From contig PDOZ01000037.1 in NCBI GenBank assembly GCA_002747325.1, positions 1 through 55,789 of the forward strand: a DNA stretch of 55,789 bases. The letters run 5' to 3'. Below, one piece after another: positions 1-7,902 of this stretch. The stretch is from Rhodobacterales bacterium. GTDB taxonomy: Bacteria > Pseudomonadota > Alphaproteobacteria > Rhodobacterales > Rhodobacteraceae. Position 1 is the stretch's first letter. Each line of letters starts with the position of its first letter. The notes beneath the pieces are model-generated. The model was not told the origin of the DNA, made no database searches, and worked only from the letters and a program-made list of their open reading frames with translations. The translations under genes and the position numbers were made by a program.

Positions 1-456
1 ACGCGCTTGGAAATAGACCCACTATGTCCTGCGCGCGCCAAACCGCTGATCTTTCGCGGGTTTAGCGCCAGTGGTGCAGGGATTATGGGTCTACGCCCTT
101 AGCCCCCGCACCGTGCAACCCTGATATGCGCAAAAGAACAAGGGTCATGCCTAGCTGAGCGGGTTTTCCCGGAGGTATTGTGGTAACGGTTTTCACTTAT
201 CAGAAGCCCGGCGGTTGTAGCGCCATTCGGTCTTCTTCAGGTGTAGGCGAAAGCTATGTCTGGGCAGCCCTTTGAGTGTCACGCGCCGCACCCCGGCTCC
301 TCGGTCCCGTTGGTCTGGGCGCGACCTCGCGCGAATCCGCCCTTCGAGTGGTCAATGCGGAAGTGCCCGTAGCCGAGGGCGATCAGGCCGATTTAACCGT
401 GCCAACCGCCCATTGCCCGGCAGGCGATTTGTATCGCAAATCTGCCGAGAGGGAGA
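1..456. other. Non-coding region with an extended imperfect hairpin
   Basis: I find no convincing gene here; the short open frames have no recognisable family. Positions 14-93 can fold into one long imperfect hairpin: 14-21 pairs with 86-93 (TAGACCCA/TGGGTCTA), 28-32 with 76-80 (CCTGC/GCAGG), 35-38 with 65-68 and 40-44 with 59-63 (AAACC/GGTTT), about 22 base pairs in all. Whether it is a structured RNA or a relic of mobile DNA next to the transposase fragment cannot be decided from sequence alone. Confidence 0.4.
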
Positions 457-639
457 GTTGATCACCGTTGCAGGGTCAACCCGACCACGAATACTCCTTT
501 GCAGCACTGGCTTTGAGCCGTCCGGCACGATCTCGGTGTAAACCTGCCGGTCGCGCTCGAAAATGCCGAAGACCGTGGTCTTGCCATAAGCCCCGCGTCC
601 GCGGTTGCAGAGCATCCTGGGGCCGTATTCAGCAGGCAC
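457..639 (-). pseudogene. Remnant of an IS1595/ISXO2-type transposase
   Basis: The minus-strand translation contains a stretch resembling the central DDE domain of ISXO2-like (IS1595 family) transposases: GRGAYGKTTVFGIF, then VYTEIVPD, then a segment ending IRGRVDPATVIN. Intact family members are several hundred residues long, have an upstream helix-turn-helix or zinc-ribbon part, and continue with an acidic active-site segment after the IN. Here the similarity covers only about 60 residues and the frame runs into unrelated sequence on both sides. I therefore read it as a truncated, inactive relic. No terminal inverted repeats or target duplications were recognised. Confidence 0.55.
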
Positions 640-684
640 GCCGGACCACCGATCGCTTCGCTGGATGCGGAAAAGGTTAACGCT

Positions 685-1491
685 TTAATCGGCAAACGCT
701 GCCAGATGCCGCAGTGCTTCGGCGTGGATTTCGCGGTTCGCCGCTGCAATCACCTGCCCACCCCGATGCGCCGGGCCGCCGCGCCAGTCGGTGACGATCC
801 CGCCCGCCGCCTGCACCACCGCCATCGGCCCCTGAATATCGTAATCCGACAGCCCCGCCTCGATCACGAGGTCGATCTGTCCGGCGGCGATCAGCCCGTA
901 GGCGTAACAATCCATGCCGTAGCGCGTGAGCTTCGCCACACGAGCGACCGCTTCAAACCCGGCGCGGTCGCGCTCGGAACCGACTTCGGGAAAGGTGGTG
1001 AACAAAACCGCCTCGGAAAGCGGACGCGGCGGGCGGGTTTTGAGCGGTGCGCGCCCCTGCGGCCCCTCAACATATGCCGCGCCAAAACCGCCGACGAATC
1101 GCTCGCCGATATAGGGCTGGTCGATGATGCCAAGGCGCGGCCCGTCCGCATCGCCCACCGCAATCAACACGCCCCAGGTCGGGGTGCCGGAAATGTAGCC
1201 GCGCGTGCCGTCGATCGGGTCCAGCACCCAGATCAGCCCGCTTTCCCCCTCGGTCGCGCCGTGTTCTTCGCCGCGGATGCCGTCCTGCGGGCGCCGCTCG
1301 GCCAGAACCGCGCGCATCGCCGCTTCCGCCGCGCGGTCCGCCACCGTGACCGGGTCAAACCCGCCTTCGAGCTTGTTCTCCGCCGCCAATTCCGCTGTGC
1401 GGAAATATTGCAAAGCCGGGCCGCGCGCCGCATCCGCCAAAGACAAAGCCGCCTCGGTCAAGGCGGCTTTCAGGTCGTCATCATATCGCAT
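685..1491 (-). CDS. hisN: Histidinol-phosphatase, inositol monophosphatase family
   Basis: This 268-aa protein belongs to the magnesium-dependent inositol monophosphatase superfamily and most resembles the histidinol-phosphatase branch, which removes phosphate from L-histidinol phosphate in histidine biosynthesis. The metal-binding motifs are visible: GEEHG at residues 74-78, DPIDGTRGY at 91-99 and DYDIQG at 216-221. The ATG is preceded by GGAGGG at good spacing. An XRE regulator gene lies just upstream on the same strand with a 54-bp gap. Other his genes (hisG, hisZ) are 18 kb away, so the role rests on family resemblance; inositol-1-phosphatase or another sugar phosphatase is the alternative. 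Confidence 0.8.
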   Translation of the reverse strand: MRYDDDLKAALTEAALSLADAARGPALQYFRTAELAAENKLEGGFDPVTVADRAAEAAMRAVLAERRPQDGIRGEEHGATEGESGLIWVLDPIDGTRGYISGTPTWGVLIAVGDADGPRLGIIDQPYIGERFVGGFGAAYVEGPQGRAPLKTRPPRPLSEAVLFTTFPEVGSERDRAGFEAVARVAKLTRYGMDCYAYGLIAAGQIDLVIEAGLSDYDIQGPMAVVQAAGGIVTDWRGGPAHRGGQVIAAANREIHAEALRHLAAFAD

Positions 1492-1545
1492 TATACCCTC
1501 CGAAAGCGCCTCGGAGGGTAATGCCCGGTCGAAAACCCGTCAAGT

Positions 1546-1911
1546 TCAGGCCGCGTCCGACAAGACGCGGGCCAGCTCGAACAGACGGCGGCGCTGATTT
1601 TCCGGGATCGCGTAATAGGAGCGCACCAGTTCCAGCGCTTCCTTATCGCCCAGAATATCGCTCGGCACCTGCGTGCCGGGTTCCTTTTGCTCCGCTTCCA
1701 ACCCTTCAAAGAAGAAGCTGATCGGCACGGAAAGCGCGCCCGCAATGTCCCAAAGACGCGACGCCGAAACGCGGTTCATCCCGGTTTCATACTTCTGAAT
1801 CTGCTGGAACTTGATGCCCACCTGCTCCGCCAATTGCTGCTGCGTCATCCCCACCATCCAACGACGGTGCCGAATGCGTTTCCCCACATGCACATCAACA
1901 GGGTGTTTCAT
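1546..1911 (-). CDS. XRE-family helix-turn-helix transcriptional regulator
   Basis: A 121-aa protein with an N-terminal Cro/CI-type helix-turn-helix at about residues 9-65 (recognition portion around QQLAEQVGIKFQQIQKYETG) and a short C-terminal tail. The domain order and sequence match the common alphaproteobacterial single-domain regulators related to rhizobial PraR, but I cannot assign a regulon. A GGGAG ribosome-binding site lies before the ATG. It is transcribed toward hisN, possibly as a two-gene unit, and divergently from the quinone oxidoreductase gene across a 374-bp intergenic region. Confidence 0.8.
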   Translation of the reverse strand: MKHPVDVHVGKRIRHRRWMVGMTQQQLAEQVGIKFQQIQKYETGMNRVSASRLWDIAGALSVPISFFFEGLEAEQKEPGTQVPSDILGDKEALELVRSYYAIPENQRRRLFELARVLSDAA

Positions 1912-2285
1912 TTAACAATCTCCCGGCCACTTGCGGCCATTCCCACTCTCGCCCCTCAAAACACATCTGCACCGACAACCTCAACCTGTCTTTTCGGCCT
2001 ATTGGTTTGCAAACTCGCTACAGTGCCAACTCTAAAGAGCGTCTATCCTCATCCAAGCAACATTGCGGGCAACTTTGCCCACGGAACCCATACAGGTAGC
2101 GCGCGTATCAAGCATTGCGGCGCCATTAGTAACTCCGCCGTGCAAACACACGAGCCGGCGCAACCTATGCAGTTTTTTACCAATTGGCAAGAATTTCCGC
2201 GCGAGGCGGAACAAGAACGTAGCGTTCCGGTTGATCCGCCCCTGACCGCGCGCCATCCTGAGGCTGCATGATCGGGGAGGAGCAA
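1912..2285. other. 374-bp divergent intergenic region
   Basis: This gap separates the XRE regulator (minus) from the quinone oxidoreductase (plus). It is less GC-rich than the flanking genes and must hold both promoters, but I see no clean -35/-10 pair. The short open frames inside show no family resemblance. A strong GGGGAGGAGC ribosome-binding site sits at its right end, before the ATG at 2286. Confidence 0.4.
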
Positions 2286-3245
2286 ATGCGGGCATTTCAG
2301 ATCAGCGCCTATGGCGAATCACCCGCCCTGCGCGACGTGCCGCGCCCGGAGCCGGGACCGGGGGAGATCTGCATCCGGGTCGCGGCCTGTGGGCTGAATT
2401 TCGGCGATTTGCTGATGCAGAAAGGCACTTATCAGGAGAAACCGGAACCGCCCGTGACCCTTGGCATGGAGGTTGCGGGGGTGGTGGATGCGTTGGGGCC
2501 GGGGGTGGACGGTCCGGCGCCGGGCACCGCGGTTTGCGCCCATACGATCCACGGCGGGCTGGCGGAATACTGCCTCGCCCCGGCGGCAAAGGCGGTGCCC
2601 CTGCCGGACGGGGTCGATGCCGTGACCGCCGCCGGGTTTCAGATCGCTTATGGCACCAGCCACGTTGGCCTCAAACACCGCGCCCGCCTTGCCCCCGGCG
2701 AAACCCTGCTGGTTCTCGGCGCGGCGGGGGGCGTCGGGCTGACGGCGGTGGAAATCGGTAAGGCGATGGGCGCGCGGGTCATTGCCTGTGCGCGCGGGGC
2801 GGCGAAGCTGGAGATTTGCCGCGCGGCGGGGGCGGACCACCTGATCGACAGCGAAACGGCGGATATCCGCGAGGCGGTCAAAGCGCTTGGCGGCGCGGAT
2901 GTGGTCTATGATCCGGTGGGTGGCGACCAGTTCACCGCCGCCATGCGCGCCACCAACCCCGAGGGCCGCATTCTCGTCATTGGCTTTGCTTCCGGCGAGG
3001 TGCCGCCCGTGCCCGCCAACATCCTGATGGTGAAAAACATCGACCTGATCGGCTATTACTGGGGCGGCTATGACCGCTTCGCCCCCGAGGTGATTGCGGA
3101 AAGCTCGCGCGAGCTGCTGGGTTGGATCGCGGCGGGGAAGCTGACGCCGCATGTGAGCCATGTGCTGGGGCTGGATCAGGCGGACACAGCGCTGGCCCTG
3201 CTGCGCGAGCGTAAAAGCACCGGCAAGGTCGTGGTTAAGATTTAG
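2286..3245 (+). CDS. NADPH:quinone oxidoreductase family protein (zinc-independent MDR)
   Basis: A 319-aa medium-chain dehydrogenase/reductase of the quinone oxidoreductase (QOR/zeta-crystallin) branch, which transfers hydride from NADPH to quinones or enone-type substrates in the cytoplasm. It has the NFGD substrate-site motif at residues 38-41 and the AAGGVG nucleotide-binding turn at 146-151, and lacks the catalytic-zinc ligands of alcohol dehydrogenases. I chose the ATG at 2286 over the upstream one at 2268 because GGGGAGGAGC stands directly before it and homologues begin with MRAF/MKA. It ends next to a convergent LysR gene. The exact substrate is unknown. Confidence 0.85.
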   Translation: MRAFQISAYGESPALRDVPRPEPGPGEICIRVAACGLNFGDLLMQKGTYQEKPEPPVTLGMEVAGVVDALGPGVDGPAPGTAVCAHTIHGGLAEYCLAPAAKAVPLPDGVDAVTAAGFQIAYGTSHVGLKHRARLAPGETLLVLGAAGGVGLTAVEIGKAMGARVIACARGAAKLEICRAAGADHLIDSETADIREAVKALGGADVVYDPVGGDQFTAAMRATNPEGRILVIGFASGEVPPVPANILMVKNIDLIGYYWGGYDRFAPEVIAESSRELLGWIAAGKLTPHVSHVLGLDQADTALALLRERKSTGKVVVKI

Positions 3246-4093
3246 CCCGTATAGGCCTGCACCAGCATCGAAACAAACGCCTTTTCCGCCTCACCATTGC
3301 AGGTATCGGCGACGTAAAGGTTAACCTGCCTTTCGCCGAGCGGCGGCAAGGCGCCCCCGTGGTCAATCGGCTCCAGGCCGGGCGGCACCGTGCCATGCAA
3401 CATCGCATGCACCGCAAGATCGGCCCGCACCGACGCCTCGACCGTCCGGCTCATATCGCTTTCCACCGCCATCTCCCACTCGATCCCCGCCCGGTCCAGC
3501 GCAGCCTGCACGTCGGCGCGGAAAATGCAGCGATTCTCAAAGGCGAGGCGCAGCGGCCGCGCTTTCCATGCCTGCCCGCCCGGCGCACCGATCCATTCCA
3601 GCGGTGCAGTATAGAGCGTGCGCCCGCCCGGACGCACCCCGTCTTCCGTCGCCATCATGATTTCGCAATCGCCACGGGCAAACATCTCGCGCAGGCGGGT
3701 GGTGAAAGACGAAACAAGGTTCACCTTCATGCGCGGGAACTCGACGGCAAAGCGCGACAAAACCGGCGGCAGATGCGGCAACACGATGTCATGCGGCACG
3801 CCCAGCACGATCTCCCCCTCAAGCTGTGCGTCGGTCAGCCGCCCCCAGGCCTCATCGTTGAGCGCCAGAATGCGCCGGGCATAGCCCAGAAGCTGCTCCC
3901 CCTCGCCGGTCAGCGCGATAGAACGCCCGGATCGGTCGAGCAATTTGCGCCCCATCGCCTCCTCCAAGCGCTTGAGCTGCATCGAAACCGCCGATTGCGT
4001 CAGGTTCAAAAGCCCCGCCGCCCGTGTCACCCCGCCCACTTCGGCCACGGTGACAAAGGCGCGCAGGGCGGTCATGTCCAGATTACGCGGCAT
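3242..4093 (-). CDS. LysR-family transcriptional regulator
   Basis: A 283-aa LysR-type regulator with an N-terminal winged helix-turn-helix at about residues 7-66 (ALRAFVTVAEVGGVTRAAGLL then TQSAVSMQLKRLE) followed by a periplasmic-binding-protein-like effector domain. It overlaps the end of the quinone oxidoreductase by 4 bp, tail to tail, and is transcribed away from a DUF1127 gene. A LysR-box-like inverted repeat lies at 4124-4140, 31 bp before its start, consistent with autoregulation and control of the divergent gene. The effector is not predictable. Confidence 0.88.
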   Translation of the reverse strand: MPRNLDMTALRAFVTVAEVGGVTRAAGLLNLTQSAVSMQLKRLEEAMGRKLLDRSGRSIALTGEGEQLLGYARRILALNDEAWGRLTDAQLEGEIVLGVPHDIVLPHLPPVLSRFAVEFPRMKVNLVSSFTTRLREMFARGDCEIMMATEDGVRPGGRTLYTAPLEWIGAPGGQAWKARPLRLAFENRCIFRADVQAALDRAGIEWEMAVESDMSRTVEASVRADLAVHAMLHGTVPPGLEPIDHGGALPPLGERQVNLYVADTCNGEAEKAFVSMLVQAYTG

Positions 4094-4123
4094 ATCAAAT
4101 TTCCTGATACATTAAGTCAAAAT

Positions 4124-4140
4124 CATTCATTTTACGAATG
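4124..4140. promoter_or_regulatory. Putative LysR operator (T-N11-A inverted repeat)
   Basis: CATTC-N7-GAATG forms a perfect 5-bp-arm inverted repeat containing the ATTC-N7-GAAT shape typical of LysR-type binding sites. It lies in the AT-rich region between the divergent LysR and DUF1127 genes. Assignment is by position and form only. Confidence 0.45.
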
Positions 4141-4215
4141 TTTAACTTTTTGGCAGTAAGATCAACAACAATGATGAAACACGCGAATCGCATCGCAGAA
4201 CATGAGGTAGAGAAG

Positions 4216-4419
4216 ATGCATCCCGCTTTTGAATATCCGCAACCGCTCGAACGTCCCCAAAAACGCAGCAACATTATCGGCTGGCTGCGTCACGCGCTGG
4301 AAACCAGCGTCGAACGGCGCCAACTGACCCGCCTGAACAGCCACATGCTCGACGACATCGGCGCCGCTCCGGCCCGCCTGGAGCGCGACGCCACCCGCTC
4401 GTTCTGGGATCTGCCGTAA
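4216..4419 (+). CDS. DUF1127 (YjiS-like) small protein
   Basis: A 67-aa protein whose C-terminal half carries the DUF1127 signature (RRQLTRLNSHMLDDIG at residues 34-49). Small DUF1127 proteins in alphaproteobacteria have been linked to RNA metabolism and to nutrient or stress responses, but no biochemical activity is established for this one. I chose the ATG at 4216, giving the usual family length; the frame is open upstream with ATGs at 4171 and 4174, so a longer product is possible. It is divergent from the LysR gene and is followed by a hairpin at 4472-4515. Confidence 0.72.
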   Translation: MHPAFEYPQPLERPQKRSNIIGWLRHALETSVERRQLTRLNSHMLDDIGAAPARLERDATRSFWDLP

Positions 4420-4471
4420 GCGCATTTGCAACGATTTGCCTTCAAATCGACATCAAACAGACTTGAAAATT

Positions 4472-4515
4472 ACCGCCGCGTCGCCAATATCTATGGCAAT
4501 GCGGCGGTTTTCGTT
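4472..4515 (+). terminator. Probable terminator after the DUF1127 gene
   Basis: ACCGCCGC at 4472-4479 pairs perfectly with GCGGCGGT at 4501-4508, with an inner GCCA/TGGC helix in the loop and a short T-rich tail. It lies 52 bp after the DUF1127 stop and before the Bax-inhibitor gene, so it could alternatively be a 5' leader structure of the latter. Confidence 0.55.
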
Positions 4516-4554
4516 TGAGAACCGCCCGCGAATGGTTTGAATATGGAGGTCTTA

Positions 4555-5292
4555 ATGGCTCAACCGTCCCCGATCCGCAGCATGGGCACCGCCCGCGCCG
4601 CCGAAATTGACGAGGGCCTGCGCGCCCATATGAACAAAGTCTACGGCACCATGTCCGTCGGCCTGCTGGTGACCGCGCTGGTGGCATGGGCCGTGGGCTC
4701 GACCCCGGCGCTGCTCAGCCTGCTGCGCGACCCGATGACCCTGCAACCGAACATCTTCGGCTGGATCGTCATGTTCGCCCCGCTGATCATGGTCTTCGCC
4801 TTCGGCGCCGCCGTCAGCCGCCTCTCCGCCGCCGGCGCACAGCTGTTCTTCTACGTCTACGCCGCCGTGATGGGCCTGTCCCTGAGCTGGATTTTCGTCG
4901 CCTTCACCGGCATGTCCATCGCCCAAACCTTCCTGATTACCGCGATTTCCTTCGCCGGTCTCAGCCTCTGGGGCTACACGACCAAGCGCGATCTGTCCGG
5001 CTTCGGCACCTTCCTGATGATGGGCCTGATCGGCATCATCGTCGCGTCAATCGTCAACATGTTCCTCGGCTCTTTCGGCCTGCACTTCGCCATCTCCGTG
5101 ATCGGCGTGCTGATCTTCGCGGGCCTGACCGCCTATGACACGCAGAAGCTCAAAACCGATTACATCCAGCACGCACACGCCATGGACGGCGAGTGGCTGG
5201 CCAAATCCGCCATTATCGGCGCGCTGAACCTGTATCTGGACTTCATCAACCTGTTCATGTTCCTCCTTCAGTTCCTCGGCAACCGCGACTAA
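4555..5292 (+). CDS. Bax inhibitor-1 / YccA family membrane protein
   Basis: A 245-aa integral inner-membrane protein of the Bax inhibitor-1 (TMBIM/YccA) family, with about seven hydrophobic segments and the conserved C-terminal region containing GLTAYDTQKLK and the final amphipathic DFINLFMFLLQFLG. Bacterial members include YccA, a substrate and modulator of FtsH, and a pH-gated calcium leak channel in Bacillus. The ATG at 4555 is chosen because GGAGGT precedes it, rather than the ATG at 4537. It is a single-gene unit ended by a strong UUCG-loop terminator. Confidence 0.9.
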   Translation: MAQPSPIRSMGTARAAEIDEGLRAHMNKVYGTMSVGLLVTALVAWAVGSTPALLSLLRDPMTLQPNIFGWIVMFAPLIMVFAFGAAVSRLSAAGAQLFFYVYAAVMGLSLSWIFVAFTGMSIAQTFLITAISFAGLSLWGYTTKRDLSGFGTFLMMGLIGIIVASIVNMFLGSFGLHFAISVIGVLIFAGLTAYDTQKLKTDYIQHAHAMDGEWLAKSAIIGALNLYLDFINLFMFLLQFLGNRD

Positions 5293-5312
5293 GGCGGCAC
5301 GATACCATTTCC

Positions 5313-5345
5313 AAAGGCCGTCCTTCGGGGCGGCCTTTCTTGTTT
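5313..5345 (+). terminator. Rho-independent terminator with UUCG tetraloop
   Basis: AAAGGCCGTCC at 5313-5323 pairs with GGGCGGCCTTT at 5328-5338 (one G-T pair) around a TTCG tetraloop, followed by TCTTGTTTT. It ends the Bax-inhibitor transcript. Confidence 0.85.
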
Positions 5346-5475
5346 TCCGCCCACGCGCTCCTCGCCCAACAGAGACACGCCGCAGATCACAGAATCATAT
5401 TTACCGGGTAATTCTTGACAAATGGTTTCCAAAGCCCGATTTCGCACCCAAATGGGCGAGAAAATCGAGAAAATA

Positions 5476-6180
5476 ATGTGGATTTTAATAAAATTACTGC
5501 TATCCCCCCTGCTCCTGCTGCAAGCCCTATGGGTGCGGAAGGTCACACCCAAACTGCCCGAAGCGGCAGGCGCGCGGGAAGGGCATATCGGCACCGGACG
5601 CCCCCTGCGCCTTCTCTTTTCCGGGGACAGCGCCATGGCCGGGGTCGGCGTCGCGCAGCAATCCGAAGCGCTTTCCGGCGCCGTCCTCGAACGCCTCTCC
5701 CCGGACTATGAAATCGACTGGACCCTCATCGCCAAAACCGGCTGGACGACGCAAAACCTGCTGACCAAACTGCACAATACCCCGGCAAAACCCGTCGACA
5801 TCGCTATCCTCTCCCTCGGCGTGAACGACGTTTTGAGCCAACACAGCCCCGCCCGCTTTCGCCGCGAACAGGAAGAACTCCGCACGCTCCTGAAAGAGAA
5901 ATTCGGTGCCCGGCTGATCCTGTCCTCCGCCGTGCCCGAAATGGGCAAATTCCCGGCCCTGCCCCAGCCCCTGCGCTGGACCCTGGGCCGCGACGCGACC
6001 CGACTGAACACCGCCTTGGCGGACAGCACGGCCACCGACCCCGCCGCGCACCACCTCACCCCCGAAATCGACCTGACCCCGGACCTAATGGCCTCCGACG
6101 GTTTCCACCCCGGCGCCAAAGGCTACCAACTCTGGGCCGACGCCGTTACCGTCCAAATCCGACAGGAATTCCCCCGATAA
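5476..6180 (+). CDS. SGNH/GDSL-type hydrolase, membrane-anchored or exported
   Basis: A 234-aa esterase-type protein of the SGNH hydrolase superfamily. The catalytic blocks are visible: GDSA at residues 50-53 with nucleophile Ser52, GVND at 115-118, and DGFHPG at 208-213 with Asp208 and His211. The N-terminus is a hydrophobic segment (WILIKLLLSPLLLLQALWV) that would act as a signal anchor or uncleaved signal peptide. An in-frame ATG at 5422 would add 18 charged residues; the start at 5476 gives a more normal export signal, but neither has a strong ribosome-binding site. The substrate (lipid, acylated sugar or peptidoglycan acetyl group) is unknown. Confidence 0.78.
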   Translation: MWILIKLLLSPLLLLQALWVRKVTPKLPEAAGAREGHIGTGRPLRLLFSGDSAMAGVGVAQQSEALSGAVLERLSPDYEIDWTLIAKTGWTTQNLLTKLHNTPAKPVDIAILSLGVNDVLSQHSPARFRREQEELRTLLKEKFGARLILSSAVPEMGKFPALPQPLRWTLGRDATRLNTALADSTATDPAAHHLTPEIDLTPDLMASDGFHPGAKGYQLWADAVTVQIRQEFPR

Positions 6181-6188
6181 ACCAACGC

Positions 6189-6212
6189 AAAAAGCCGCCC
6201 CAAAGGGCGGCC
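6189..6212 (-). terminator. Rho-independent terminator after rpmG
   Basis: Read on the minus strand, GGCCGCCC-TTTG-GGGCGGC is followed by TTTTT, 25 bp past the rpmG stop. The hairpin also lies just after the SGNH hydrolase stop on the plus strand and may serve both genes. Confidence 0.85.
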
Positions 6213-6236
6213 AATACGCGCAAAGAAAGCCAGATC

Positions 6237-6404
6237 TTACTTGATCTTGCCTTCCTTGTACTCAACATGCTTGCGCACAACCGGGTCGTATTTCTTCACA
6301 ACCATTTTCTCGGTCATGGTGCGTGCATTCTTCTTGGTCACATAAAAGTGGCCGGTATCCGCGGTCGAATTCAAACGGATCTTAATGGTGGTCGGCTTCG
6401 CCAT
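6237..6404 (-). CDS. rpmG: 50S ribosomal protein L33
   Basis: A 55-aa protein beginning [20 protein letters not shown] and ending in a basic, Lys-rich tail: ribosomal protein L33, a component of the large subunit near the E site. It is the non-zinc form, since the sequence has no cysteine. It is not among the longer open frames; I read it directly from the minus strand. GAGGAG precedes the ATG, a plausible promoter lies about 50-80 bp upstream, and a strong terminator follows, so it is a single-gene unit next to rnpB. Confidence 0.95.
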   Translation of the reverse strand: MAKPTTIKIRLNSTADTGHFYVTKKNARTMTEKMVVKKYDPVVRKHVEYKEGKIK

Positions 6405-6454
6405 GTCTTAGCTCCTCATCGGGCGGGCAGCGCCCGGTAAATCCTTGAAACCCG

Positions 6455-6483
6455 CCTTTTAGAGCATCACAACCGGGAGTCAA
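6455..6483 (-). promoter_or_regulatory. Possible rpmG promoter
   Basis: On the minus strand TTGACT (6483-6478) is followed after about 16 bp by TAAAAG, a fair -35/-10 pair placed 51 bp before the rpmG ATG. It overlaps a small CCGGGA/TCCCGG repeat downstream of rnpB. Confidence 0.35.
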
Positions 6484-6499
6484 CCGCTATTCCCGGACT

Positions 6500-6880
6500 T
6501 CTTGCGCGGATGGCCTGTAAGCCGGATTTTGTCCCCGCTTTCGCGGTGGATGACCATTCATCTGGGACGCCGGTCGCCCGACGCCTCCTGCTGCCAACCC
6601 GGACCTTCGGGCCAAAGCCGCCCTGCGACACGCGCGTAAGGTCCCTATTTGGCATTGCTCCCGGTGGGGCTTGCCGTGCCGCCCCTGTTGCCAGCGGCGC
6701 GGTGGGCTCTTACCCCACCGTTTCACCTTTTCCCGCCCCACTTGCGCGAGGCAGGTAGTCTCTTCTCTGTGGCGCTTTCCCTCGGGTTACCCCGGCCGGG
6801 CATTACCCGGCACCGTTGCTCTGTGGAGTCCGGACTTTCCTCTGACCATAGCCAGCGGCCATCCAACCATCCGCGCCCGC
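6500..6880 (-). ncRNA. rnpB: RNase P RNA (class A)
   Basis: The minus strand shows RNase P RNA landmarks: GAGGAAAGTCCGGACTCC near the 5' end, ACAGAGCAACGGTGCCGGGTA just after, and ATCCGGCTTACAGGCC at the 3' end. The P1 helix is explicit: GCGCGGATGG (6876-6867) pairs with CCATCCGCGC (6513-6504). The RNA is the catalytic subunit that trims tRNA 5' leaders. The ends are placed just outside P1 and are approximate. Confidence 0.95.
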
Positions 6881-6919
6881 CCTAGCTAAGCCCCCGAACC
6901 AAACAGGTCAACGCCCCTG

Positions 6920-6941
6920 CTTCTTCTTAGCATAAATACTC
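6920..6941 (-). repeat. 22-bp intergenic motif, copy 1
   Basis: On the minus strand this reads GAGTATTTATGC then TAAGAAGAAG, 3 bp after the stop of the DUF6544-like gene and before rnpB. It is identical to copy 2 at 10460-10481 and differs by one base from copy 3 at 12854-12875. Confidence 0.75.
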
Positions 6942-6944
6942 ATA

Positions 6945-7799
6945 TCACTGCGCATCCAAACGCGCCGCCGGAAACCGCACCGCCGTCACCTCTGCAATGA
7001 AAAACGGAAAATACGCATCAGAGCCAAAGAAGTTCCCCGCCTCAACATGGGTCGGCAGACGGTAACCACCAAAGTCCTTAAACCCAGACACCACACCGCC
7101 GAACGGCTGCTCCCGGAATTCGCGGCTGGGATTGGCGTCGCTCCAGCGGGGAAACACGATCCGATCCGGGCGACCCTGCGCATCGACATGCACCTCGACA
7201 GATTGCTCCATCCCCGCATGGCGCATGATCAGGCGGGCGGTATTCTCATCAACCGCATCCCACGTCACACCGGGACCGGGCAGAACCGCCGCAGGGGTCC
7301 AGAAAATCGCCTCGGACACATATCGGCCAAAGGCGGAGCGGGCATGATCCGTCGTACCGCCAAACCGGGCCACGGGAATCAGCCCAGCAAGCCAGAACCG
7401 GGTCCAGCGCCCGCTATCCGAGCCCGAAACCCGCATCGACACATTCCCGCCACGCATCTGCCAGACAAAGCCATGCGGCGCAGCCAGAACCTGCTGCGCC
7501 TGCATCTCCATGTAATTGGGCGCCTCCTTGTTCCCAAGGCTGAATTGCCCCCGCATCTCGATCTCGGCGACCGTCAGAAGCGGCGTCCCCTCAGCAATGG
7601 CAAAGGTGAAAAACCGCCGCGCAGGCTCCGGCAGCTCCACCACCATCTGCGCAGAAAACCGCGGCGGATTGGCGGGTTGAAACGCGCGCAACCGCTCCAT
7701 TTCCCCCCGCATCGACCACGCATCCGCCTGCCGCCACGCCAGCAGCGCAACAAGCGCAAGGCCGATAACACCCCCCAAAACCATCAAAGCTGTCTTCAT
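6945..7799 (-). CDS. DUF6544/DUF6920-like conserved protein
   Basis: A 284-aa protein with an N-terminal hydrophobic helix (about residues 4-22, MVLGGVIGLALVALLAW) that would anchor or export it, and a soluble remainder. It resembles conserved proteins annotated DUF6544 (DUF6920): LPEPARRFFTFAI near residue 55, then alternating beta-strand-like stretches and a late aromatic-rich region. The name rests on my memory of the pattern. No catalytic motif is evident and the function is unknown. It appears monocistronic, with a 22-bp motif copy directly after the stop. Confidence 0.55.
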   Translation of the reverse strand: MKTALMVLGGVIGLALVALLAWRQADAWSMRGEMERLRAFQPANPPRFSAQMVVELPEPARRFFTFAIAEGTPLLTVAEIEMRGQFSLGNKEAPNYMEMQAQQVLAAPHGFVWQMRGGNVSMRVSGSDSGRWTRFWLAGLIPVARFGGTTDHARSAFGRYVSEAIFWTPAAVLPGPGVTWDAVDENTARLIMRHAGMEQSVEVHVDAQGRPDRIVFPRWSDANPSREFREQPFGGVVSGFKDFGGYRLPTHVEAGNFFGSDAYFPFFIAEVTAVRFPAARLDAQ

Positions 7800-7902
7800 A
7801 CCCGCACTGAAACAAACACCGACGCAGGCGTCAACCGTAGGTCATGCCGTTCATCCAAGATCAACGAAGTTGGCCAGCGGCCACCGGAGGCCCCGAAACG
7901 CT

